DNA of 64,000 bases from Eucommia ulmoides (taxonomy: Eukaryota > Streptophyta > Magnoliopsida > Garryales > Eucommiaceae): the NCBI GenBank assembly GCA_016647705.1, contig CM028328.1:50391647-50455646 (forward strand). The letters are read 5' to 3'. Below, piece by piece: positions 26,561-39,200 of the stretch. Both the position numbers and the translations under genes were made by a program. Each line of letters begins with the position of its first letter. Position 1 is the first letter of the stretch. The notes under the pieces were generated by a model. The model ran no database searches, had not been told where the DNA came from, and worked only from the letters and a program-made list of their open reading frames with translations.

Positions 26561-26956
26561 TGGTTGTTTAATGCCCTATCCAAAAGTTCAATAAATGTTG
26601 GTCAATTTTGATGGACAAAGATTTTGAATAATAAATAACTCAAATCCCAACAATGATTCAGTAGTTATGTAAATGGATAACAAACATTTGTATTGAAATT
26701 TCTTGCATTATATCAAAGAACCGGGACCGGTTGGGAGTTAGCAGTTGAACCGGCCTTTAATGAAATTCATTTCACCTTCTCCTCCTTTTGCAGACCAACA
26801 CTTTCTTCCTAATCAATATCCTTTGCCATTTGCAATAAAATAATCTCTGAACAAAAATGTCATTAAAACAAAGGGTAAATTGTCTTTTACTCCCATCCAC
26901 TTTACCTTATTATTTTACCCATTTTCACTTTATAAAGTTACATTCTACCTACTTTC
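26561..26956. other. Intergenic DNA, no gene seen
   Basis: AT-rich sequence between the possible transposon and a short tandem duplication, downstream of the P450 gene. Nothing supportable was seen. Confidence 0.5.
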
Positions 26957-27086
26957 ACTTTTAAATAAAGTAAGTTTTTTTTTTTATTTTTTATTTTTCA
27001 TTTAAATTAACAAAATATCTTAACTTTTAAATAAAGTAAGATTTTTTTTTTTTTTTTTATTTTTCATTTAAATTAACAAAATATCT
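26957..27086. repeat. Tandem duplication, 65-bp unit
   Basis: Two copies of a unit beginning ACTTTTAAATAAAGTAAG and ending CAAAATATCTTA, each with an internal poly-T run. Confidence 0.85.
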
Positions 27087-27185
27087 TAAAAATTGATGGA
27101 ATTAAATTAAATGAGCAATTTCATCTATTTTGTAAAAAAAAAAATTAAATGAAAAAAATTTAGTTTCATCCATTTTTAAACATAT

Positions 27186-27191
27186 TTTATT
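27186..27191 (-). terminator. Candidate poly(A) signal of the P450 gene
   Basis: TTTATT on the plus strand reads AATAAA on the minus strand, about 100 nt after the P450 stop codon. AT-rich context makes chance matches likely. Confidence 0.35.
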
Positions 27192-27291
27192 AATTTAAAT
27201 AAAAAATAATAATTTTTTATTTTGTTCAAAATTAAAAATAGATAAAATGTAGATTTTTGAAATAAAAATAATACCTCAGTCAGAATCCGAG

Positions 27292-30200
27292 TTAGAGTCT
27301 AGAAAATGCATAGAGATGAAGTCCTTTATCCATGTGGAGAGTGAACATGGTTCGATACGTAGCTTTTTCAGTCTCATCCACAAGTTCGAATTTGAAGAAG
27401 AAAATGAGAATTGCAGCCAAAATCTTCATTTGCCTATAAGCAAACTCTTTCCCTAAGCATATTCGCGGCCCCGCCTGATTTTTTTTTTTTTTTTTTTAAA
27501 AAACAAGAAAAGAAAATTAGACGCAAAATTTGTTGTTTTTCTGATGAAGTCTAGATCGGGTTCATCGAGTAAATTTTTTGTTTCGATTCTCATAAAATTG
27601 GGAACTGAAATAAAAATATAAAAAAATATTTCTAATCTACTCTTAGATTTTTAGATTAATTTTTTGGGAATAAAATATAAGGGTTAATAGCACTTTACAC
27701 CTGTGATTTGGTCGATTTACACTTACTCTCCTATGGTCTTGAATTAAAGTCCAACGGTTAAGTTTTCTGTTAAATCTAACAATCAACGTCAAAAGTTAAC
27801 AAAAATCAGTTAAATATTATTAAATGTCATTTATACCCTTAATATATTTTAAAAAGGACTATTTGTATATATTCAAAAACTTAAGGGGCTATTATGTATT
27901 TTTTTCTTCATCTTCTTCCTTTCGCCTTTTTCCATCCAGTGAACTCACTATCTCCGGCGAACTTTCTCGCGAAGTTGAGCACTGAATCGAGCTTTGTCCA
28001 GATCTTGTTATCCAAGCTTTAGTCTTTCTCATTGCCGCAGTTTTGCGATTTCATCACCGCTGCTCTGCGATTTCTTCGTTCTCTGCGACGACATCAAGAG
28101 GGTGGACATTATTCGGAGTCTGTTTGCCGTATTCGTTTCCTTGACCTGAACTGAGATCATCGCAAGGTTCTAGATCTGGATCTATACTCTGTTGATCAAC
28201 AATACCCACAAAAAAAATGGGAAAAAAAAATTAAGAACACGGCAGCGTTGGAGGTGGGTTCGACGCAGGGGCCTTCACCGCGACGGCGTTCTGGATGGTC
28301 GATATAGTGATCACTTCCAGGACGACAGCAATGGAAAGGTTCATCTTCAAAGACTCCATTGTAATGGTGATATGGAAAAACTCTCACTCGTAACTGACAT
28401 AGGCATGGGGCCTTAATGGGTCGGATCGGGTCATAATTCTAATCCAAAGCAGACAAACCTAATGGATTATCTGGGCTAAAAAAAAAAAGCCCAGTTGGGT
28501 AAAATCTTCGACAGTCCTTTAAACAGGACAAACGACCTCATGAAAAGGCCCATTAATGGTTAGATCAAAGCCCACGATGTTCAGATCCAAGGAATAACTA
28601 AGTCAGCCTATCGTGACTGCCTCCCCTACACTTGAAGAACATTATAAACTGGATTGACTACAATGGCCCATGTTTAACGGGGAATGTTACAAAGATTTCT
28701 CCTTAAATAAATGAGATAGTGGTTATCTTTCAAGCCATTAGGAGCAGATCACATAATAGGCGACCTCTCCAATGAAACGACAAAATATCTCCAAACCTAT
28801 ATAAAGAGGAAGTATTACTATTATTTACTTATGATTCAACCTGCGTATTAACTCTCTCCATTATTAGATTAACTTATTCTCACGCCGAAAGTTTTTTGAT
28901 CGATACCACACCGGTGTCCTTGTTGAGAACTTACAATTTTGTAGGTTTACGAAAGAAGGTGAAGAGATTTTTAGCACGTGTCGATCTGTTACATGTGCTG
29001 GGAATTTCTGGAAGAATCATTTGGCGCCGTCTGTGAAAAACGCTAACGTAAAAAGTTTTACGTTGTAATTATGAGGCAACAACAAGCAAGAGGTGTGCCA
29101 CTAAGTCAAAATAATGACTTGCCGCCACCACCTGATAATGAAATACCGGTGGGAACGCATGAGAAAGTTCATGTCGATCCACCGCCAGAAGTGATGAGTA
29201 CATATACGAAGATCGACGTTTTCACCGGAAAGATGACCGAGATGGTGGATATGATCAAGTATATGGCGGAGATAATTGCCAATACCAGGTCACAGTCCCT
29301 GTAAGACCCTAATTGTCGCACATGCCTATTCACTAGTTGCATTTTAGAACGTTTAGCAAATAATATGGTAGAATGTGTTATTTTCAATTTGAAATAAAAT
29401 TTTAGGGGTGAATTTATAATTTTAAAGAATATTAAACTTTGAATTGGGTTAAAATGAAAATTTAAAGAAAATCAGGGAGAGATTAGTGTAATTTGGGAAA
29501 AAGATTATTATATATATATACATGTATATGCTGTTGAGATCAACAAAAAATCGAAAACAGAGGAAAGGGAACCGATGTGGCAACGTAAGGGATTGAGTAG
29601 GATCCACTATGATCATGCATATAAATTATCCATGCAAAATCGTGATCTCAAACCTAAAAAGAAGGAAACAGGAAACCAAAAAAGAGAGAGAGATGTTGGG
29701 TGTGGGTTTGGTCGGCAGTGTGCTCCTCTGGCATGTGTGTGCGTGGTCTGTTCAGTGTCGGTGTGTGCATGAATGTGTGTTTTGCTCGTTGACGGTGTGC
29801 GATCGTCGTTGTTCAGTCGTCGATGTGGGGGTGAGCGATTGTACTTATGTGTGTGTCTGTTCTTCCATGTGTGCGACAATGTGTGTGTGTGTTGTCCCTT
29901 CTGTCCGTCGGCGGTGTGTGTGCGTGCAACAATGTGTGTGTGTGTGTGTGCTGTGCAAACGTGTGTGTGTGTGTCTATGTGTGTATGTTCTGCTATGTTC
30001 AGCTGGTGTATGTGTGTGACCGTGAGTGTGTATGTGTGTGTGTGTTCTGTTTGTCGACTAGGTGTGCGTGCGTCCTGTTTATCGTCTATGGTCGACAGTG
30101 ATCGTGTGTGTGTGTGTATGTGGGTGGGTGTCGCCGGCGTGTGGGTGGGTGGGTGTCGCCGTCGGTGAGAAGAGGTATAGGGTGTGTGTATATTGTCGGC

Positions 30201-33200
30201 TGAATTCAAAACAAAAACAGAAAAGGGAAAAAGAAGGAAATAAGAGAAAAGAGGAAAAAAATAAAATAAATTCGAAAATCCAACTTCTCAGCCTACGAGC
30301 AATTTGGAACAAGTAAAATTTTAATCAAGAATTATTATCCATTAAATTAAATTGTTAAGTACTAAATTTTTTGCAATCGTAATAGTAATTTTCTCGCCGT
30401 CGGTGAGAAGAGGTGTGGGGGGTGTGTGTATTGTCGGCTGAATTCAAAACAAAAACAGAAAAGGGAAAAAGAAGGAAATAGGAGAAAAGAGGAAAAAAAT
30501 AAAATAAATTTGAAAATCCAACTTCTCAGCCTGCGAGCAATTTGGAACAAGTAAAATTCTAATCAAAAATTATTATCCATTAAATTAAATTGTTAAGTAC
30601 TAAAATTTTTGCAATCGTAATAGTAATTTTCATAATTGTAATAGCATTGTTATGATCGTTAATCTTGAATAATTGGTGTGGTAAATATTTACGTAAGGAA
30701 ATGGACCAAATAATAATTTTCCATAATAAAAATTTGAGAAATGAGAAATATGAGATTTAGGGCCTGCATTGCACGTTAGGTTATTTAGGAATAAAATATT
30801 AATTTAGGCCTATTGTTGTTAGGTTCATAGGCGCTAGAGTCCCAGTAGGTTTTGGACGGTGACCATTTTTATAGTGTGGAGAACGAGATGAGTGTACTAT
30901 CTTCTATGTAAATTTGCAAAATTTATTTTCATATAAATTGTGGAAAATATGTTTATTTAAAAACGGACGAATTTATAACTTATATGGATCAAGTGGGTTT
31001 TGGTTTCAGAGGTGGAAAATGGTTTTTGGATTGAGTAGTTTTTTTTAGAGGTGATTTTTGTGCAACTATACCATAGTTTATCTTCTCGTTAGGTGGGTAT
31101 GACCTACAAGATGTGGATTTTTTTCTCGTTAGGCGGGTATGATCTACGAGATGTGAATTTTATTCTTGTTAGGCAGGTATGACCTACGAGATGTGGATTT
31201 TTTTCTCGTTAGGCAAGTATGACCTATGAGATGTGGACTTGCTTCTTGTTAGGCAGGTATGACCTACGAGATGTGGACTTTCTTCTCGTTAGGCAGGTAT
31301 GACCTACAAGATGTAGATTTTCTTCTCGTTAGGTAGGTATGACCTACGAGATGTGGACTTTCTTCTCGTTAGGCGGGTGTGACCTACGAGATGTGGATTT
31401 TCTTCTCGTCAGGAGGATATATCCTGGGAGATGTGGATTACCTATTAGGCGAAGTCTTGTAGGATGGTTTGACCTGTCAGGAGTGCAAAACCTGCAGGTG
31501 GTACTGTACCGTTGCAACTTCCGATCGTGAGATAAAAATGATTCTATGGCTAGTAGGAAAGTGGTTTGGGGTGTTTTATTATACGATTAATTGTTCGGAT
31601 TGATTTGGTATCTTATTATACGATGAACTGCCCGAATTGATTTAGTTTTGTTATATTATTTTAAAAATTAATTGGCGTCAATATATTATTTTGTTGCATT
31701 GGTTGGTTTAGAATATTTGGATTGAGTGTTTTTAAATATATGAGTTTACTTCAGTGGTGGCAGGAAAATTGGATTTCCGTACGGTATGTGATTGTATAAC
31801 ATTATATTTTGTAATATGATATTTAAATTCTTATAATTGATCCATACAAATGTTTTTATTATGAAGACAATATACCCATAAAAAATTTTGATTTCAGGTG
31901 TCGCAAATAGGAGAGGGTCCACTACTGGCTCTAAGTAGAGTCTGGAGGTAGTGTCATTTTGGGAGTGGGCCAGTCAGAGGCGAACCGTGGCAGGTTTAAC
32001 ATATTTTTGGTGATTTTTTTTGTTGTATATAAATATTTGGGACAGGTGTGTCCCATATTTCTGGGAATGAGATTGAGGTATTGTTTTCGAAAAAAATATT
32101 TATCGTGGTGCACGTGTGTCTGGGTATGTATGTAATATATTTATATGTGGGTGTGTTTGGTTAGTTGGATAGGGAGAGTCATCCTGACGTCACGTCCGAC
32201 CTCGGGTGACGGGCGCCCGTGGTGGGGTGTGACAGTCCCCAACTACCGGCAACAGCGTGGGAGAAGAAGTAAAGTCTCTAGGGTTTTCTAATCCGCACTT
32301 ACAAGGAAAGCGAGTTGCCCAGGGAGATACAAGCAATCAATAGCAGGAGATAAGGGTGCATAGATGAACTAAGACTGTCGATTCACGTCAGCAGATCAGA
32401 AGCAAGGTGGAAAAAGGTCAACTTTTGGACAAGCTGGATATACTGTTGAAAGGTACTGAAATGTCGTTCTCTTCAGATATCTTAGCTATACCACTATTTG
32501 AGAAGTTTGATCCCATGAAGTTTGAGAAATATGATGGGAAAGCAGATCCTACATATCACATCCACCAATTCAAGCATGTCATGAACTTATATGGATCCAT
32601 CAACTCCACGCTTTGCAGAGCTTTTGCCATGACTTTAAAAGGTTCTGCCCTTACGTCGTTCAAGGAATTCAGGAAGATGTTTATCAACTATTTCACAACC
32701 TGTTAAAGGTTGATGAAGGGTCCTGATTATCTGCTGGCTCTACGTTAAGAAAAATAAGAGAGTATACGCCAATACATGAGCCGCTTCAATGAGGAACTGA
32801 TGTGCATTGAGAGTTGTGACTCAAACCTCATTATTAATGCATTTACATCAGGATTGCGTCATAGCCGATTTTAAGATTCTCTCACGAAGAAAAACCCTCG
32901 GAGTATGGTGAAGCTGATGGAAAAGACTAAGTTCTACATGAAGCTGGAGGACGTTAAGCTTGCAAGATGGGGTAGGAGATCTTCTAAAGATCAACCTAGA
33001 CAAAGCGAGAAGGACCACAGGAAGGACAAAACCAGCAGTTCGGACAGACGAAAAGATTGTCCTAGGAGCTTAGGCTCCAGACCTAAACTACGGTAGGAGC
33101 CAAACCTTCTTGGTCTACGGATGCTGATCTCTAGAATCTTACACAAGATATGTACATCCGAGGTGGTTCAATGGCCTCCCAGGCAGGCTACCAAGTCTAA

Positions 33201-36200
33201 CCAGAAGAACCGATCAAAATAATGTGATTTTCATAGGGACCATGGTCATGATACAGACGACTATTGGGAGCTAAAGAAGGAAATTGAACGGCTAGTTGAC
33301 ATGGGTGAGCTATGTAACTATTTACAAGAGCGTTCAAGGGATAAAAAAAGGGCCATAACAAAGAAAATCGTGATAAGGAGCGCAAAGAAGATTATCGCAA
33401 CAAGAATAATGAAGTTTTCTTCATGATAAACTCTACTAAGCTAACTACTAGAGAATCCAATCATGAATGAAAAAGGAAGGTCCGCGAAGCAGCGCTGGAA
33501 CGCTGCTACGAAGAAGCAATGGCAGTTCTGCTAATATCATATTTATAGATACTTTGAAGCAGATGAGCATGCCCAATTCGGATGTTAGGTCCGCCTAGAA
33601 TGTTATGGTGGGCTTCAGTGGTGACCTCAACTCGCCACGAGAAAATATCACATTGTCTGTCACCACAAACAATGAGGAATGATGGTACATAAAGGCTACG
33701 GAGTTCATGGTGATGGACTCTTCATCGCCTACAATGCGATATTGGGACGTCTATGGCTACATGCAATGAGAGTTGTAGCATCAACGTACTACCAGTTCAT
33801 CAAGTATGAAAAGGATGGTTCTGTGGCGGTGATACGAGGTGATTAGGTGACTTCAAGGCAATGTTTCATAATAGCTATGAAGGGCATTATAGCAATTAAA
33901 TGAGGAGTATGAAGAAATTTCGTTGAAAAGTTCAGTCCATAAAATTGATTATTTCAGGGAACACACCAGTATAATTTAGCCTGCCGAGCAAGTACGGGAG
34001 ATCGCCTTCAACAAAGGAGCTCAAAAGTTGATGATAGGGGGGGTCATTAAGCCAAACTGAGATAGAGAAGATCAGCAGGCTTCTTGAAGTGAATCTAGAC
34101 GTCTTTGCTTGGACTCTAGAGGATATGAAGGTCATTAGCCTTGGCGTTGCAGTTCACTGACTTAATATCTCCAGATCTTATCCTACAGTTAATCAGGAGA
34201 GGAGAACTTTCAGTCTTGAGAAGGAAATGATGATTGAAATTGAGGTAAAGAGACTGATCTCAATTGGCCACATAAGGGAAGTTATGTACCCAAAATGGTT
34301 GGCCAATCCAGTCCTCGTCAAGAAGAAAAATGAAAAGTGGAGAATGTGTGTAGTTCACTGACCTTAACCAAGCATACCCAAAAGACTGCTAGCCAATGCC
34401 AAGGATAGACCAGATGGTGGATGCAGCAGTAGGGCATCAATGACTGACCATGATAGATGCTTATGCAGGCTACAATCAGATCCGTATGGATAAGTAAGAC
34501 GAGGAATGGACAACATTCATTACACCAAGAGGTACTTACTGTTACAAAATAATGCCATTTGGTTTAAGAAATACAGATGCAATATATCAGCGATTGGTAA
34601 ATCGTATTTTCCAATATCAGATTGAATCAACTATGGAAGTTTACATAGATGATATAGTGGTTAAAAGTTTTAGAAGGGAGGATCACCTCAACCATTTGGC
34701 AGAAGCTTTTGCCATTTTGAGGAAGTTCAACATGAAGTTGAACCTAGAGAAGTGTGGTTTTGGAGTTGCGTCTGGAAAATTCCTGGGCTTTGTAGTAAAC
34801 CAGTTTAGCATCATGGTGGACTCAGGTCATTTATAGGCAGTCAGAAAAATAAAATCCCCAACAACAGTACAAAAAGTTTAAATGCTGATAAGAAGATTAG
34901 CGGCGCTGAACAAATTCATCTCTAAATATACTGATAGGTGCGCTTCGTTCTTCAAAATTTTGAAGGGAAGAAAAACCTTTCAGTAGGATGATGACTGTGA
35001 ACAAGCACTCCAATCCATCAAGAACTACTTGGGCTCCGTTGAAACGCTAGCCAAAGTAAATTCAGCGGAAGAGCTTTATCTCTATTTAGTATTAACACTT
35101 GTAGCGGTGAGTGTCGCGCTAGTAAATGATCAAACAAGAGGGTAGAGGCCGGTCTACTACATCAACAAGTCTTTAGTCCCAGTAGAAGCTTGCTACACTG
35201 AGTTGGAAAAGCTTGCCCTAGCTCTGGTGACTATAGCACAAAAACTTAGGCCATATTTCCAGGCACATGTGATCAACGTGTTGACCTCATACCCGCTCCG
35301 AGCTATAATGCACAGGCTAGAGGCTTCTGGACATCTCATGAAGTGGACAGTAGAGCTTGGAGAGTTTTTCATCAAGTACAAGACTAGAACTGCAATCAAG
35401 GGGCAAGATTTGGTGGATTTTATTGTTGAACTACTCCTCCAGCAGAAGCTGTAGCAGAAGATGGAGATTACCACGGTCAATCAGCTGCGCTATGGAAGTT
35501 GTAGGTTAACGGTGCATCGAACATAAAGGAGTGTGATGTAGGCATAGTCCTGCAAACACCTGAAGGAGATCAGCTTGAAAAGACAGTGCAACTCAACTTT
35601 CAGACCTCTAACAATGAAGCTGAATATGATGCTGTGATCATTGGGTTGACTCTTGCGCAAGAGTTAGGAGTCCATCATTTAGAGGTGAAATCAAACCCTT
35701 AATTGGTGGTCAATCAGATTAATGGAATGTTCACCATCAATGAGGAAAGACTATGCCTTTACGTTGAAAAAGTAAAGGAATTGATCTTCTCCTTCCAAAG
35801 TTGCAAGTTTGTAGCCATCCTAAGGGCTAAAAACGAGAAGGCAAATGCTTTGTCTATGCTAGCTTCTACATTTGGACAAGATCTGAGCTCTGAACTGGTG
35901 AAATTCCTTGATCAACCATCTGTAGCAGCACTAATTAGCCATTGCGTATGCATAGGTCAGCTAGACAAGAAGTGGACTGGAGAACCCCTTTAGTTCAGTA
36001 CTTAAAGGAAGGGATCTTACCAGACTCTGCCAGAAAGGTTATATACAAAGTATTGAGGTATGTGTTTGATAGGTGTAAATTATCTATCTATTTTCAATCC
36101 GAATTTGTTAGTTTTCGAGTACGTTTATAGTTATTTTGATATGTTTTTATTCTTTTTTGCATTAAAATAGGTGCGGAGGGTGAAAAGGTATAAAATTGAA

Positions 36201-39200
36201 GTACAAACGATCAATTCATATCGAGAACGATCGGAGAACGGTGGAAAAATGAGCAAGGTGACAAGATTCTGCAAACAAAAACACAGCCGCGACGTCCAGA
36301 CCACCGCCGCGGTGGTGAAGATGCTGAGAAAGACCAAAGGCCACTGACGGACCAGAGCTGCGGTGGTGAAGAAGTAGAGAACACAAATAGGTTACTGACT
36401 ACCCACCGCCGCGGCGGTGAACCAGTAGAAAGTTTTTCCAATCCACCGCTGTCTCCATCGCCTCGGCGAACCTTAACCGAAATACTCCACCGCCGCGGTG
36501 GTGGTCTCTATGTAGTGTTAGATATTTTTAAGATATTTTGTCTATAAATACCCTTCTCTCCTCCTCTCTTAGACTTCTTCTACCCCTAAGGCCTTAGGCC
36601 ATATTTTAGGGTTAGAATAAGGGATTTTTTAGGGAGAGCTTTCAACCCGAGGTGGAGGATCAACGAGGAAGCGATCAATCAACGTTTCTAGCGATAAATG
36701 TTTGGATATCGGCTAAGTCGCTCATTTTGTCTCTTTATTTTCTTCATTTTGGTAGTTGTTGAGCATGTTTATGCTATTTTAGGTTATGGCCATTGGCTAA
36801 ACATAGGTTGCATAGGAATTATTAATATAATTTATGAAAACGTTGTTTAGTTGAGTTTGTGTTTTGTTTGCGATTGTTCTTCGTTATGTTGATTGTGTAT
36901 GCTGTATTTTTTGTTTATATTGCTTAGATTTACATATCGAGAATACGGGGTTTGATAAATCCCAGATTCGGACTAGAATAAACAAACGCCACAATCCTAT
37001 AACCCGGTCGGGGTTTGGATTGTGGACAATCGATGATGTTGGGGTGAGACTCACGTGATCTAGATTCGTTGAGACATTGAGGGGGACTTCAGCGTTGATG
37101 TAAAGTCACGTATTTCCTCATCTTACACTCGGGAGAGGTGACGGGGGAGTTTTAGAACTGAGATTGTCGATAGGGTAAACACAACGCACAAAATCAATGA
37201 CGTTAGAGCGAGACTCACGTGACCTAGAGTCGTTAAGACGTTGAGGGGGACTTCTTTGTTGATTCAAAGTCACGTCATATCCCTCGTCTTACACTTGGGA
37301 GAGGTGGTGAGGGAGTTTACAAATTGAGATTTTGTGTGCAATCAATGAGGTTGGGGCAAGACTGACGCAACCAAGGGTCGTTAAAACATTGAGAGGGACT
37401 TCTTCGTTGACACGAAGTTGCGTTATATCCCCCGTCTTACACTCGAGAGAGGTGGTGAAGGAGTTTTAGATATCGATATTGTCGGATAAGTCGAACGCCG
37501 TTAACATAAACTAAAACGAGAATAAACACGTATTCGTAAACGAAACTAATCCCTAGACAACCTATTCTCTCAAAACTATCCCATATAAATATTAGTATTA
37601 GTATAGATTAAATTAGGCTATATTAGTATTAGTATTAATTAATTATATTACATTTTTGGTCGCCTAGATAAAGTCAGGTTATGACAATCGCGGTACTCGA
37701 TAGTAACAACACCAATCCCTGTGGATACGATACTCAACCGAAAGGTCCATTATACTAAAACTTGATCCGTACGCTTGCGGTGAAAGTGGCAGCGCATTAA
37801 TTGCAGCCACCAGTGTTAGCCAACGATAAACTGTATAGACGTTCTTTTTCCCAACCTTTATTGCTTTGTCTGGAACCAATGGAAGTCACCTATGTCCTAT
37901 AAGAAATACATGAAGGGGTTTGTGGAAATCACAAAAGAAGAAGAACCTTGGTTCACAAGGTGCTAAGAGTAGGGTATTATTGGCCAACTATGCGTATAGA
38001 CGCGTAAGAATACGTCAAGAAATGTAACAAATGCCAGTGATTCTCCAACGATATCAAGTTCCCTGCTCAACAACAGACTCCAATAACCAGCCTTTGGTTG
38101 TTCGCTCAATGGAGAATGGATGTGCTAGGTCCATTCACTCCAGCACCAGGAAACCAAAAGTACCTACTAGTGGTAATTGATTACTTCACCAAGTGGGTTG
38201 AAGCTAAAGCATTCACAACCGTAGGAGATAATGAAGTGGTTAAAGCTGAAGCATTCACAACTATGGAAGAGAATGAAGTAAAGAAATTTCTTCGGAATAA
38301 TATCTTCTGTTGTTTTGGCATCCCTGTAGTGCTTATTTTTTATAACGGAACACCATTCACCGGTGGCAAGGTTGCATGGATGTATGACGAGCTAAAAATT
38401 CAACATCGAACATCTAGCCCGGCATACCCACAAGCCAATGGACAAGCTGAGGTAACAAATCATTCCATCAAGGAAACACTCAAGAAATGACTGGATGACG
38501 CTAAAGGAAAGTAGGTAAAAGAACTCCCAAGAATATTGTAGGCTCACCACACCACTCCAACGTCAACTACCGGCGAAACACCTTTCTCCATAACTTATGG
38601 AACTAAAGCTATTATGCCAGTGGAGATAGGAATTTCGTCCAGACGAAATAACAAAATCAACCTAGTGGAAAATAAAGAACTCATACGAGAGAAAATGGAC
38701 GTTTTGGAAGAGAGACGTGACAGGGCGTTGATGAGGATGGCAACATACAAGTCAAGGATAGGACAAATGTTTAACCATGTAGTCCATCCACGACACTTCG
38801 CCGTAGGAGACCTAATACTTCAAAGAGTCATGCCTCATCGCCCAGAAGCTCGCTTGGGAAAGCTAGCACCAAACTGGGAAGGCCTTTACCGAGTTACCAA
38901 AGTTAACAGACCAAAAACCTATTGGCTAAAAGATCTGGATGGCAAGGCAATCCCCAAACCTTGGAACATATCTGACCTGCACAAGTATTTTGTATGAGTT
39001 CTAATTATTTTATTATTCTTGTTTTTCATTAAATGTTTTGGAGTTATTTTGTCTCTTTTTGAAATATTCTCTTTGAATAAAGCAAATAAATTTCCTCTCC
39101 ATGAATTTTGCAACGTTAAATAGTGCAATGATATGATTTTGTTCATGCCTACAATATTTAGTGAATTGAAACTACGGATAAATCATTTGACACTAAAGAC

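Larger units (their letters stand above)
29300..32234 (+). mobile_element. Solo LTR, chromovirus (Del/Tekay) type
   Basis: It begins TGTAAGACCC and ends GGGGTGTGACA, bounded by a perfect 5-bp duplication GTCCC (29295-29299 and 32235-32239) inside the gag of the Tat element. At ~2.9 kb it is long for an LTR. It has grown or kept three internal repeats: a GT-rich block (29690-30160), a 238-bp tandem duplication (30158-30628) and a 40-bp minisatellite (31084-31440). No internal domains remain. Confidence 0.88.

Noticed and set aside
29609-30316. Long open frames on both strands, up to about 200 codons
   Set aside because: They are Cys/Val/Arg or Thr/His strings generated by a GT-rich repeat inside a solo LTR, with no domain or codon pattern.
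31084-31530. CRISPR-like array
   Set aside because: The 40-bp units are directly adjacent with no unique spacers, the sequence is plant nuclear, and it lies in a solo LTR, so it is a minisatellite.
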